Notes: generated by a model from the letters alone, not told the origin. A stretch of DNA of 64,000 nt from Ferdinandcohnia sp036962685 (GCF_036962685.1 NZ_JBALOP010000020.1:1-64000), one strand, 5' to 3'. Positions 8,929-18,147 are shown, numbered from the stretch's first letter. Numbers and translations are program-made.

Positions 8929-10776
8929 TTATAACTCGATGAAGAATTTCTTATACCATACAAGGAATACATAGATTGTATAGATGTTTCTGGCATAGTT
9001 ATGTCTTCCGTGATAATGGTCATCAAGGTATTTCATAAGCTCTTCTGTATGGAAGAATTCTTTTGCAAGATCGGATTCGAACATCTCTTTAACGATGTTA
9101 TAATATTTCTCTTCACGAAGCCAATGTCTCATTGGAACTGGGAATCCAACTTTTTCACGTTTTGCCCATTCCTCTGGTAGTACCTTTTTAGATGCTGCGC
9201 GAAGAGCATATTTTGTATCAATGTCATTCACTCGTAAATCACTCGGGATATTCGAAGCCATTTCCATGACTTCTTTATCTAAGAATGGTACCCGTAATTC
9301 AATGGAGTGAGCCATACTCATTTTGTCTGCTTTTAAAAGGATATCTCCTGGCAACCAAAGCTTCAGGTCAAGATACTGCATTTTTGTTACATCATCTTTC
9401 CCTTTAACCTTATCATACACTTTTTTCGTAATACTTTGTACAGAAGGGCCTGTTTGATATTCACCTTTTAAGACTTTGCGAGCATCATCTTCTTCAAATA
9501 TCCTCGCTTGACCGATGAATTTTTCCTCTACCGGCTGGCCACCCTTTATTAGGAAGTTCGTGATTTTATTTTTTGGTAGCGCAGCGCTGATTCCGGAAAG
9601 TGCACGACGGATCCCAAATGGAATCTTTTCGTATTTTTCTAGCTTTCCAGACTTTTGGTACCATACATATCCACCAAAGATTTCATCCGCTCCTTCACCA
9701 GAAAGAACAACCGTTACATGTTCACTTGCTAATTTCGATAAAAAGTACAGCGGAACCGATGATAGGTTAGATTGAGGCTCATCCATGTGATATTGGATTG
9801 TAGGCAACATGTCAAACGCCTGATCTGCCGTCATTAGTTCTTTATAGTTTTCAATTTCAAGGATATCAGATAAATCCTTGGCTAAATTTGTTTCATTGAA
9901 GATTCCCTCATGATCCTGGAATCCTACAGAAAATGTTTTATTTGGCATTAATAAAGCCGTGATATAACTAGAGTCAACCCCACCTGAAAGGAAGGAACCA
10001 ACCTTCACATCACTGATTTTATGGTAATTAACAGATTCCTTTAAGGTATTGTTAATTTCTTCAATATAGTGGTCAAGCCCTTTATCCTCTGCATTAAAAT
10101 CAATATCCCAATAAGGCTTGATTTCGATGTTTCCCTTTTTGTAGAGCATGTAATGCCCAGGCTTTAACTTATAAACACCTTTGAAAAATGTCTCGTCAAG
10201 CACTGAATATTGGAAGGTTAAATAAGGCTTGATCGCGTCTTTATTTAACTCTTTCTTAAATGCAGGCTGTTTTAAGAATGACTTGATTTCAGAGCCGAAG
10301 ATAAGCGAGTTGTCCGTTGTATTTTGCGTATAGTACAAAGGCTTAATCCCAAAGAAATCACGTGCAAAAAACATGGATTCATTGTTTTTGTCCCAAATTG
10401 CGAACGCAAACATCCCGCGAACCTTTTGTAACAGGTCTACACCATATTCCTCATACGCATGGACGACAACTTCACTGTCAGAATCACATTTAAAAATATG
10501 ACCTTTTTCAATAAGGTCTTCGCGAAGCTCTTGATAATTGTAGATTTCACCATTGAACACTAAAACACAGCTGCCATCTTCATTAAGCATGGGCTGATTT
10601 CCTTCTTCAGATAAATCAATGATACTTAGGCGGCGAAAGCCTAATGTTGCATGATCGTCTGAAAAATAGTTCCCACTATCAGGACCTCTATGAATGATAG
10701 TGTCCATCATATCATTTATTACTTTTACTTTATCTATTTCAAGTTTTGAGTCAGCAAAACCAACGAAGCCACACAT
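8929..10776 (-). CDS. Asparagine synthetase-like glutamine amidotransferase (AsnB/AsnO family)
   Basis: The 615-residue protein has an N-terminal class II glutaminase domain, with Cys2 as nucleophile (MCGFVGF), HRGPDSG and FNGEIYNYQELR. A C-terminal ATP-pyrophosphatase synthetase domain follows (FLSGGVDSSYI, GEGADEIFGGY, LRVPFLDKEVMEMA). It uses glutamine nitrogen to amidate a carboxylate. The classical product is asparagine, but Firmicute paralogues also amidate peptidoglycan residues: B. subtilis AsnB acts on diaminopimelate and enterococcal AsnH on D-Asp. It starts seven bases after the MurE-like stop, implying co-translation, so a cell-wall substrate is a reasonable inference here. Confidence 0.92.
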   Translation of the reverse strand: MCGFVGFADSKLEIDKVKVINDMMDTIIHRGPDSGNYFSDDHATLGFRRLSIIDLSEEGNQPMLNEDGSCVLVFNGEIYNYQELREDLIEKGHIFKCDSDSEVVVHAYEEYGVDLLQKVRGMFAFAIWDKNNESMFFARDFFGIKPLYYTQNTTDNSLIFGSEIKSFLKQPAFKKELNKDAIKPYLTFQYSVLDETFFKGVYKLKPGHYMLYKKGNIEIKPYWDIDFNAEDKGLDHYIEEINNTLKESVNYHKISDVKVGSFLSGGVDSSYITALLMPNKTFSVGFQDHEGIFNETNLAKDLSDILEIENYKELMTADQAFDMLPTIQYHMDEPQSNLSSVPLYFLSKLASEHVTVVLSGEGADEIFGGYVWYQKSGKLEKYEKIPFGIRRALSGISAALPKNKITNFLIKGGQPVEEKFIGQARIFEEDDARKVLKGEYQTGPSVQSITKKVYDKVKGKDDVTKMQYLDLKLWLPGDILLKADKMSMAHSIELRVPFLDKEVMEMASNIPSDLRVNDIDTKYALRAASKKVLPEEWAKREKVGFPVPMRHWLREEKYYNIVKEMFESDLAKEFFHTEELMKYLDDHYHGRHNYARNIYTIYVFLVWYKKFFIEL

Positions 10777-10783
10777 AGTTTAA

Positions 10784-12304
10784 TCACCTTTTTATTTTTA
10801 TAAATTTTCTAGTTGATTGTAGTTTGAGTTTGTTTTTGCGTTCATTCGCAAGTAGTTCGTTCACAATCTCTTTTTCATTAAATGGAATTTCCTTATCGCC
10901 AATTACTTGTGCAGTTTCATGGCCTTTTCCTGCTAGGAGGATAACATCCCCATCTTGACTGTTTTCTATTGCATATTTAATCGCTTCTCGACGATCAATT
11001 TCAACATGATACTGTCCATTAACCTCATTCATGGATTCTACGATTTCTTTGACAATTAGATTTGGATCCTGCTCTTTCGGATTATCAGAGGTCACAATCG
11101 ATAAGTCTGCATAAGTGGCTGCAACTTTTCCCATCGCTCTTCTTTTAGCAATCCCATCTTTTCCTGGCGCTGCATATACACCAAAGACCACAATTAGTCT
11201 TCCTTTAGTAAAAGGCCTTAAGGTCGAGAGTGCTTTTTCTAAACCATCCTCTGTATGGGCAAAGTCTACGACAACCTTTCTACCTTTATCTTGGTAGATG
11301 ACCTCAAGCCTTCCTTTTATGCCTTTTACAGCATCTATTCCTTCTTTAATATCTTCCAAAGAAATATGATTGGTGTATGCACAAGCGATAGCTGCTAAAC
11401 TATTATACACATAAATGACACCTGGTATATTTACTTTTATTTCCACTGAACCAGTTGGTGTATTTAATTGAAAAGTGCTATAGTCAGCATAAAAATGAAG
11501 ATCTGTTGGATATACATCTGCCTTCTGATTGATACCATAAGTAACGATTGCTTTATTTGAATCCTTTACCTTTTCGATTAGTCTTCTTCCATATGGATCG
11601 TCTACATTTATGATTAATTGATCCTGGGCTAAATCAAAAAGCTTAGCCTTTGCAAGAAAATACTCTTCCATGTTTTTATGAAGCTCTAAGTGATCAGGTG
11701 TTAAATTCGTAAAGATTGCCGTATTAAAATTGCAATAGGCCACACGGTTTAAGTCTAAAGCATGGGACGAAACCTCCATGATGCAATCATCAATACCTTC
11801 ATCAACCATCTTTGTGAAAGTCTCCTGCAAATGCAAGGATTCAGGAGTCGTATTTTTAGTTTCAAAATGCCTATTGTTTATTATAGTACCCATTGTTCCT
11901 ATCAGACCAATGGATTTTTCTGCCTGTTCGAAGATAGATTTAACAAAATAGGTTGTAGATGTTTTACCATTGGTCCCCGTAATCCCAATCAGATTTAACT
12001 TTTCAGTAGGATTATCATAAAAGTTTGCAGAAACTCTTGCTAACGCTAATCTTGTATCCGAAACCTTGATGATTGTCACATAGTCCTCAACCCATATATC
12101 TCTTTCAACCATAATGACAGATGCACCTTTTTTAATGGCATTTTCAATATAGTCATGACCATCAACTGTGAATCCAGATATTGCTACAAAAACACCGTTC
12201 GTTGTTACTTCCCTTGAATCAAAAGCGATGGAGGTTACATCTACATCAAGACTTCCCTTTATTTCGGTATAATCTAGATTACTTAAAATTGATTTTAATT
12301 GCAT
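10784..12304 (-). CDS. MurE-like UDP-MurNAc-dipeptide ligase with altered substrate motif
   Basis: The 506-residue Mur ligase has three domains: the N-terminal UDP-binding part (FDSREV), the central ATPase domain (ITGTNGKTSTT at about 107-117; the carbamylated-Lys region FLAKAKLFD) and a C-terminal domain (KGRLEV, DFAHTEDGLEKAL, LLAGKGHE). The residue that selects meso-DAP in MurE normally lies in DNPR; here it reads DNPK (about 407-410). The usual GCGGxRD is replaced by GVYAAPGKD. A basic tail ends the protein. The start is ATG with GGAG nine bases upstream; the longer TTG start would include that site. It is probably a second, specialised MurE; Lys, ornithine or DAP are all possible. Confidence 0.85.
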   Translation of the reverse strand: MQLKSILSNLDYTEIKGSLDVDVTSIAFDSREVTTNGVFVAISGFTVDGHDYIENAIKKGASVIMVERDIWVEDYVTIIKVSDTRLALARVSANFYDNPTEKLNLIGITGTNGKTSTTYFVKSIFEQAEKSIGLIGTMGTIINNRHFETKNTTPESLHLQETFTKMVDEGIDDCIMEVSSHALDLNRVAYCNFNTAIFTNLTPDHLELHKNMEEYFLAKAKLFDLAQDQLIINVDDPYGRRLIEKVKDSNKAIVTYGINQKADVYPTDLHFYADYSTFQLNTPTGSVEIKVNIPGVIYVYNSLAAIACAYTNHISLEDIKEGIDAVKGIKGRLEVIYQDKGRKVVVDFAHTEDGLEKALSTLRPFTKGRLIVVFGVYAAPGKDGIAKRRAMGKVAATYADLSIVTSDNPKEQDPNLIVKEIVESMNEVNGQYHVEIDRREAIKYAIENSQDGDVILLAGKGHETAQVIGDKEIPFNEKEIVNELLANERKNKLKLQSTRKFIKIKR

Positions 12305-12344
12305 GGTTATCCACTCCAATAAATGACCTTAACTTAGCAAGGAT

Positions 12345-12486
12345 GTTCAAAAAGTCGTCCGAAAATGACACATCGAATTTCGGCGTTGGCTTGCTTCTCC
12401 GTTCCTCACGTATTAACTGCATACGTTCCGGTACTCAAAGCTGCGCCGCCTTGAAATTCTTGGTCCTTTTCACCCTCCTTTTGAAC
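12345..12486. repeat. Dispersed-type element between the two ligase genes
   Basis: This stretch of about 140 bp is bounded by short inverted ends (GTTCAAAAAG left, CTTTTGAAC right). It lacks a credible ORF, and its base composition is richer in GC than the flanks. It resembles intergenic elements common in Bacillaceae, but I see no second copy in this window. It splits the ligase operon without an obvious T-run terminator. Confidence 0.45.
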
Positions 12487-12500
12487 ACATACTGTTCGCA

Positions 12501-13682
12501 TTATTTCTTCATTTTATTTAGTAGCTTTTTGGTAATTATACCCGCATATGAAAACGCAGGCTTCGGATCTTTCCAGTCCCAAATCGCATATGCTTTTGGT
12601 TTAAAGAAGGACTTTATTACCTGTGCCTTCGTTAATTGACCCGTTTTTAAATAACCCTTTATTGCGTAAAAGTCTTCATACGCATACCAAAAGACCAGAT
12701 TCGTGTCGTGTTCAATTGCCTTAGGCGGCAATGGATTACCCGTTAGTTCACGATATGTGATGTATGGGAAGTTAAGCCCTGCCTTGTATAACATACTGTT
12801 CAAGTTTGTGATTCTAACATTCAATTCAATTAAGTAATACTTACCCGTTTCTTCATCTTTTTTAAATTCAATTTCGACAAAGCCTTTGAACCCAATTGCT
12901 TCTAGAAACTTGGAACCAATTTCATAAAGCTCTGGTACATATTTCTGTCCAGTATACACAGATGCACCAAAATTTATCGGATATTGACGGTATTTCTGAC
13001 AGGTCATCCAGTGAGTTACCTTAGCCTCTTGATTTAAGTAAGCATCAAATGTATACATATGGTCATCAAACCCAGGTATGATTCGTTGCACAATCACTTC
13101 TTGGTTCGCATCTTTTGCTTTTTTTAATGCTTCATCCAATTCCTGACGATTATGAACCTTGAATAGCTTTCTACGAAAAATAGATACAAAGGTAGGAGAA
13201 TCAGTAGGTTTTACTAAACATGGATATTTAATATTTTCTTCAATTTTTTCATAAAAATGATCTTCTCCAAGATGAACAGTTTCAGGTACCGCCATCCCGT
13301 GCTCCACGGCAAGCTTATGTAATTCATCTTTATCCATTGTTTTTGTATAAAGTCCTTGCTCCGTTTGAGGGATTAGATAGAATTCTTTTAGTTCATCTAA
13401 ATATTCGTCTATCACTTCTACATAAGAGTCATGACATGGTATTAAAACCGGTTTTGCCGTTTGCTTTCTTGCATATTCTTTTAAAAAGGCGATAAATTGT
13501 TCCTTTTCCTTTTTATAATGTGGTGCAATTACCCGCTCTGAACAAAATTTCGATTCCGCTCCGTACGTATTTTCATAAGAATAATCAACGGCTACCGTAT
13601 GTACCCCTTCACTACCCAAACATCTCATCGTGCTTAAGCCTATATAATAATTGTTTCCTAAGACAACTGCTTTATTGTTCAT
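12501..13682 (-). CDS. ATP-grasp carboxylate-amine ligase, candidate D-aspartate ligase
   Basis: The 393-residue protein is an ATP-grasp enzyme of the carbamoyl-phosphate-synthase-like type that joins a carboxylate to an amine through an acyl phosphate. It has a Rossmann-like N-domain (AVVLGNNYYIGLSTMRCL), lysine in YPCLVKPTDSP, EVIVQRIIPG at the hinge, and the metal-binding GFVEIEFKK...YYLIELNVRITN. It resembles the COG3919 group that contains enterococcal D-aspartate ligase. The start is ATG with AAGGAG ten bases upstream. It is the first gene of the cluster; an Asp/Glu racemase and an amidotransferase lie downstream, the same partners found around D-Asp cross-bridge synthesis. Specificity cannot be read from the sequence. 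Confidence 0.8.
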   Translation of the reverse strand: MNNKAVVLGNNYYIGLSTMRCLGSEGVHTVAVDYSYENTYGAESKFCSERVIAPHYKKEKEQFIAFLKEYARKQTAKPVLIPCHDSYVEVIDEYLDELKEFYLIPQTEQGLYTKTMDKDELHKLAVEHGMAVPETVHLGEDHFYEKIEENIKYPCLVKPTDSPTFVSIFRRKLFKVHNRQELDEALKKAKDANQEVIVQRIIPGFDDHMYTFDAYLNQEAKVTHWMTCQKYRQYPINFGASVYTGQKYVPELYEIGSKFLEAIGFKGFVEIEFKKDEETGKYYLIELNVRITNLNSMLYKAGLNFPYITYRELTGNPLPPKAIEHDTNLVFWYAYEDFYAIKGYLKTGQLTKAQVIKSFFKPKAYAIWDWKDPKPAFSYAGIITKKLLNKMKK

Positions 13683-13810
13683 TCGTACCAGACTCCTTGA
13701 TTAACTTCCTAATTTGACTCTTCGTCTAACATTACAATATTGACACAGAATAAGGGGTGTTTCAAGATGAAATACACCTTGTAACAAGCTGTAACATAAT
13801 TGATAAAAAG

Positions 13811-13850
13811 AATAAAAAATAGAGTACAGTATATATGGTTTCGTACTCTA
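13811..13850 (-). terminator. Terminator after the NRDE gene
   Basis: On the minus strand an 8-bp stem TAGAGTAC/GTACTCTA with a 15-base loop is followed by TTTTTTATT, about 75 bases past the NRDE stop codon. Confidence 0.65.
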
Positions 13851-13923
13851 ATCCTCTTTTTCGACTTTTTAGTAGATTTATCATCTTTCTTCTATTATAT
13901 ACTATTGCACGGTCCTACTCTTT

Positions 13924-14679
13924 TTAAGACTCAATTGGAAAGTAGAATTTTTGATCGCTTGTTCCTAAACTAGAAAAAGTTCGCTCCACATATTGAATTT
14001 CCGTATCCGACATTAATAATACGGTCGAGCTTCTCGTCCCATACCCATTTGTTTGAATAAATAATGAAGAAAGAATTCGCTCCCATTCGAATGACACACC
14101 CGTTTTAGGTAGAAGATCCTCGTTTGGTTGGTCTGTGTTTTGAAGTAACTCTAACAGGTCCTCCACTAGATTATCTTCCTTAATAATGGTTGTAAGCCCC
14201 TCTTTTCCTTTTTCTACTTTCGGCCAGTTTGTATTAAGCAAATGGTTGCTGAGTCCATGGATGCCCGGCGCTACGCTTTCGAGTTTTTTTCCAACATTTG
14301 AATAATAGTAGAGGTTATCTAGATCGCCGACTAATAGATTATAACCTGGATACTGGTCGTTCGTTTTTCCTAGCTGCTTCATATATTCAGCAATCTCTCC
14401 ATTGTAGGTAAGCGCATCTTTTACGAGTTTTCCTCTCGAATGCTTTCCGTCAATAACCTCACTTGGATCCCGGTAGTTTGTTATCGCCGAAAAACGTCCA
14501 GCTTTCGTGACCCCCATCCAGGTTCCCATTTTTTCAAGATCTCTTCCTGCAAGAAGAGTTGGCTCATCCTCCCAAAAGTGAATTGGAGCTGTTGGTCGCT
14601 GCAGAAACTCATCTCGGTTTGCCGCAACAATTAATTTATAGACCGGATGCGCCCGATAAGCGAGCAAAACCAAACACAT
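13924..14679 (-). CDS. NRDE/TANGO2-family protein
   Basis: The 251-residue protein starts MCLVLLAYRAHPVYKLIVAANRDEF, containing the NRDE signature near residue 22. Later family motifs are GTWMGVTKAGRFSAITNYRD and GLSNHLLNTNWPKV. The fold is related to N-terminal-nucleophile hydrolases, and Cys2 would be the nucleophile. The biochemical role is not settled; eukaryotic relatives affect lipid, CoA or haem handling. The ATG start that puts Cys second is preferred over an upstream GTG. It appears monocistronic, between terminators of its own and of the neighbouring acs operon. Confidence 0.85.
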   Translation of the reverse strand: MCLVLLAYRAHPVYKLIVAANRDEFLQRPTAPIHFWEDEPTLLAGRDLEKMGTWMGVTKAGRFSAITNYRDPSEVIDGKHSRGKLVKDALTYNGEIAEYMKQLGKTNDQYPGYNLLVGDLDNLYYYSNVGKKLESVAPGIHGLSNHLLNTNWPKVEKGKEGLTTIIKEDNLVEDLLELLQNTDQPNEDLLPKTGVSFEWERILSSLFIQTNGYGTRSSTVLLMSDTEIQYVERTFSSLGTSDQKFYFPIES

Positions 14680-14751
14680 TCTACCACCGCCCTTTTTCAC
14701 AAATTATAACATGTGTTCCTTGTAGGCGTAAAAACCTTCGTTTACACACAA

Positions 14752-14777
14752 AAAAGCAAGGGCGATTACCCCTGCTT
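14752..14777 (-). terminator. Terminator of the acsA-like gene
   Basis: On the minus strand an AAGCAGGGG/CCCTTGCTT stem (one mismatch) precedes a T-run, about 60 bases beyond the stop codon. Confidence 0.7.
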
Positions 14778-14833
14778 ATATGACGAAACTTATTTCTTTA
14801 AGGTTTCACTTTCGAAATGAATATCCTTATGAA

Positions 14834-16540
14834 TTACTGATGCGTTTTTTGAAGCTCACGTGCTTTTAGCTCTCTTCTTAAAATTTTCCCGCTGATCTTT
14901 GTTTTTGGAAGTTCATCCAATACTTCAATTTCCCTCGGCGCAGCATGTGCGGCAAGATTTTGTTTTACAAATACACGAATATTCTCCAGTAATTCCGCTG
15001 ATGGACTGTAGCCTTTCTTTAACACGATAAAAGCCTTTACGATTTCTCCTCTTATCGTGTCAGGCTTTCCAATCACACCCGCCTCCGCCACCGCTTCGTG
15101 TTCAATCAGCTTGCTCTCGACCTCAAAAGGACCAATGCGCTCCCCGGATGAATTAATCATATCATCGCTTCGCCCCTGGAAAAATACATATCCATCCTCA
15201 TCGAGAACAGCCAAATCACCAGATACATACCAGTCATTAACAAAATATGAATTGTATTTTTCTTCATTTTTCCATACTTCTCTCATAATGGCTGGCCAGG
15301 ATGCTTTGATTCCAAGATGACCCACCTGCCCGTTTGGTAACGGGTTTCCATCATCGTCTATTACTGCTACATCGATACCTGGAAACGGCCTTCCCATTGA
15401 GCCAGGTTTAATAACCTCTGTTGGCAGATTGACGATCAACTGTGCTCCTGTTTCTGTCATCCACCACGTATCATGGATTCTTTTCTTTAAAGTTTCGATT
15501 CCCCAGACGATGACCTCAGGATTTAACGGTTCACCCACACTTAAAATATGGCGTAATGTACTAAGATTGTAATTTCTGAGCACTTCATTCCCTTCTGCCT
15601 TCAGCATTCTGAATGCAGTGGGGGCACTATACCAAACTGTGACACCAGCTTTTTCAATTGTTGAATACCAGGAATCAGCATTAAATCTTCCACCATTAAC
15701 GACAACTGTTGCCCGATTTAGCCAAGGAGCAAAAAGTCCGTACACAGTTCCAGTTACCCAGCCAAGATGTGCTGTACACCAATAAACATCATCCTCTTTT
15801 ATATCAAGAACCCATTTTCCTGTTTGGTACTGCTGAATCATCGCTCGATGTGCATGTACAATTCCCTTTGGTTTCCCGGTTGATCCACTCGTATAATGAA
15901 TATTAAGGCGGTGCTCAAGATCTACCCATTCAATGATATCGTTCTGGGGCTTTGTTTTTGCTAATTCTACTACAAGTGAGATTTCATCTTCCTTACACTT
16001 TTCCGGCCCCCCTGTAATGAACACTGTTTCTAATGAAGGTAAATCCTGTTTTGGAACCCTCTTTACCAACTCTGAGTCAGTGATGAGAAAGCGACCTTCA
16101 CAGTCTGAAATCCGGTCCTTAACCGCATCCTCCATGAATGCTTCAAAAAGCGGCCCAACAACAGCCCCAAGCTTAATCGCAGCAATCATCGCAATATGAT
16201 TTTCCGGGTTTTTCGGTAAAAAGATAAAAACAATATCTCCCTTTTTCACTCCGTGTTTTTTCAATACGGTCGCAAGGTGGTCAGATTTATCTTTTATATC
16301 TTTAAACGTAAAGACTTGTTCCTCGCCTTCATTCACATAGTGAAGAGCGACTTTGTCTCCATATCCTTCTGCTACATGGCGATCAATGCATTCATAGGCC
16401 ATATTCACTTGCTCCGTTTGGTACCAGCTAAATTCCTTTTCAACTTCTTCCCAGGAAAAGTGCTCGCGAACCTTATCATAATTATGAAGATTATAGTTTC
16501 CGTCAAAAGGTTTTATGAAGTTCAATTGCGAAGTTGTCAA
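14834..16540 (-). CDS. acsA: AMP-forming acetyl-CoA synthetase (AcsA-like)
   Basis: The 568-residue acyl-CoA synthetase activates acetate or a related short acid via an acyl-AMP. It aligns from the N-terminus with B. subtilis AcsA (NYNLHNYDKVREHFSWEEVEKEFSW). Motifs are YTSGSTGKPKG (AMP binding), TWWMTETG, WYVSGDLAVLDEDGYVFFQGRSDD and a C-terminal PKTKISGKILRRELK, whose lysine is the usual acetylation switch. The start is TTG with AAAGGAGAG upstream. It follows the ABC ATPase by 18 bases on the same strand, so it may belong to the S-box-led sulfur operon, which is an unusual place for acsA. A sulfur-containing carboxylate substrate is therefore possible. Confidence 0.88.
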   Translation of the reverse strand: MTTSQLNFIKPFDGNYNLHNYDKVREHFSWEEVEKEFSWYQTEQVNMAYECIDRHVAEGYGDKVALHYVNEGEEQVFTFKDIKDKSDHLATVLKKHGVKKGDIVFIFLPKNPENHIAMIAAIKLGAVVGPLFEAFMEDAVKDRISDCEGRFLITDSELVKRVPKQDLPSLETVFITGGPEKCKEDEISLVVELAKTKPQNDIIEWVDLEHRLNIHYTSGSTGKPKGIVHAHRAMIQQYQTGKWVLDIKEDDVYWCTAHLGWVTGTVYGLFAPWLNRATVVVNGGRFNADSWYSTIEKAGVTVWYSAPTAFRMLKAEGNEVLRNYNLSTLRHILSVGEPLNPEVIVWGIETLKKRIHDTWWMTETGAQLIVNLPTEVIKPGSMGRPFPGIDVAVIDDDGNPLPNGQVGHLGIKASWPAIMREVWKNEEKYNSYFVNDWYVSGDLAVLDEDGYVFFQGRSDDMINSSGERIGPFEVESKLIEHEAVAEAGVIGKPDTIRGEIVKAFIVLKKGYSPSAELLENIRVFVKQNLAAHAAPREIEVLDELPKTKISGKILRRELKARELQKTHQ

Positions 16541-16558
16541 TATATTTCTCTCCTTTCG

Positions 16559-17272
16559 TTAACTTAATAACGCTAGTATTTCCGCCTTCAATTGTGCTAA
16601 CTTAACATCCCCTCGTGACCTAGGCTTTGGTTCTTCAACTTGAATGGTTTGATAGATTTCACCAGGCTGCCCTTTTAAAACGACAATTCGATCACACAAA
16701 TAAAGTGCTTCATCGATATCATGGGTAACTAAAACCATTGTAGATTTGTATGTATCCCAGATCGTCAGCAGTAAATCCTGCAGCTGCATTTTTGTAAATG
16801 CATCAAGTGCACTGAAAGGCTCATCTAAGAGCAATACTTCCGGGGCTGTAATAAGTGCCCGAGCAATCGATACCCTTTGCGCCATCCCACCAGAAATATC
16901 CTTTGGATAGTGATTTTCAAAGCCTTGCAACCCAACTAGTTTTATATATTCTCTTGCCTTTTCGTTTTTCTCACGATCATTCTTTAAACCGAATGAGATA
17001 TTTTCGATTACATTCAACCATGGCATTAAACGTGACTCCTGAAAAATGACCCCTACCTTTTCATGAACAGACTTGATTGTGTCACCGCTGATTTTTACAG
17101 TACCTGAATAATCAGAATCCAATCCAGCCAGGACGCGTAATAAGGTACTTTTCCCACATCCACTTGTACCTAAAACACCTATGATTTCACCTTGTTTTGT
17201 TTCAAGGCTAATATTTTTAAACCCCGTCTTACCGTTCGAAAAGGTTCGTGAAACATTTTGAACTGCCAGCAT
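16559..17272 (-). CDS. ABC transporter ATP-binding protein, sulfonate/nitrate/taurine type
   Basis: The 237-residue ATPase energises uptake through the adjacent permease. Walker A is GTSGCGKSTLL (about residue 35), the Q-loop is VGVIFQESRLMPW, the signature is ISGGMAQRVSIARAL, Walker B is VLLLDEPFSALD and the H-loop is VTHDIDEAL. The FQESRLMPWLNVIENI and PFSALD-A-FTK sequences are typical of SsuB/TauB-like proteins. AAAGGATG precedes the ATG. It lies 20 bases after the permease and 18 before acsA. The specific ligand cannot be told from an ATPase. Confidence 0.9.
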   Translation of the reverse strand: MLAVQNVSRTFSNGKTGFKNISLETKQGEIIGVLGTSGCGKSTLLRVLAGLDSDYSGTVKISGDTIKSVHEKVGVIFQESRLMPWLNVIENISFGLKNDREKNEKAREYIKLVGLQGFENHYPKDISGGMAQRVSIARALITAPEVLLLDEPFSALDAFTKMQLQDLLLTIWDTYKSTMVLVTHDIDEALYLCDRIVVLKGQPGEIYQTIQVEEPKPRSRGDVKLAQLKAEILALLS

Positions 17273-17292
17273 CTGTTTTCATCCTTTCAAGC

Positions 17293-18123
17293 CTACTTCA
17301 CAAAACTGTCTTGCCAGTGTAGTGTTTTTTCCTCTGTTTTCTTCAAAATGGAGTCCGTTATTTTACCTAAAATCGCAAACAGTACAATGCTTGCAATAAC
17401 CGTTTCAGGAGAATATGAGTTTTGACCAACAACGAGTAAATATCCTATCCCCTGGCTTGCTCCCATTAATTCAGCCGCAACAACAAACATCCATCCAAGC
17501 CCTAACCCGCTTCTGATTCCCACTAAAAAAGAAGGAAGGGAAGCCGGCAATATGACCCTTCTAATTAACTCGAATGTTGAAAAATTGTAGATTTTCCCTA
17601 CCTCAATCAACTTTCGGTCAACACCCTGAATACCAGATACAATATTTAAATAAACCGGGAAAAATACTCCGACAGCGATTAGTGTAATTTTTGAAGGTTC
17701 AGCAATTCCCATCCAAAGAATAAAAAGGGGTACCCACGCGAGGGATGGAATGGAACGGAAGGCTTGAAGCATCGGATCCAATAATGCTTCCGCAATTCTA
17801 AAATAACCGACCAATGAACCAAATATTACAGCCGCAACTACCCCAATTAGAAAACCAAAAAAGATTCGATATAAGGTAATTCCAATATGCCCCCAAAGAC
17901 TTCCATCTCCAGCAAATTCGATTATTTTCGCTAGGATGACCGTTGGTGCCGGCATAAGATGTGCTTCAAGAACACCGATATGACTTAAATACTGCCAAAC
18001 TACGAGTAAAAATGCAGGTATAATACTTCCAAGTAGGACTACTTTTACATTTCCCGATAAAACAAAAGATAACTTCGATTTCACCTTTATTTGTCGCGAT
18101 AACGCTTCGCCTTTTGTGCTCAT
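17293..18123 (-). CDS. ABC transporter permease, SsuC-like
   Basis: The 276-residue membrane protein has about six transmembrane helices and the binding-protein-dependent permease EAA-like loop (MLQAFRSIPSLAWVPLFILWMGIAE, then ILPASLPSFLVGIRSGLGLGWMFVVAAEL). This layout is typical of the nitrate/sulfonate/taurine family. The ATG at 18123 is preferred, with GGAGGAGG just before it; an upstream extension would run into repeat DNA. A repeat of about 270 bp separates it from the binding-protein gene, so the three transporter genes are not perfectly contiguous. Confidence 0.9.
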   Translation of the reverse strand: MSTKGEALSRQIKVKSKLSFVLSGNVKVVLLGSIIPAFLLVVWQYLSHIGVLEAHLMPAPTVILAKIIEFAGDGSLWGHIGITLYRIFFGFLIGVVAAVIFGSLVGYFRIAEALLDPMLQAFRSIPSLAWVPLFILWMGIAEPSKITLIAVGVFFPVYLNIVSGIQGVDRKLIEVGKIYNFSTFELIRRVILPASLPSFLVGIRSGLGLGWMFVVAAELMGASQGIGYLLVVGQNSYSPETVIASIVLFAILGKITDSILKKTEEKTLHWQDSFVK

Positions 18124-18147
18124 TTTGCCTCCTCCTATCACGTGGGA

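Noticed and set aside
12181..12639. Plus-strand 152-codon frame across the MurE/ATP-grasp gap
   Set aside because: It overlaps both real genes in antisense, has no homology that I recognise and includes the repeat-like spacer.
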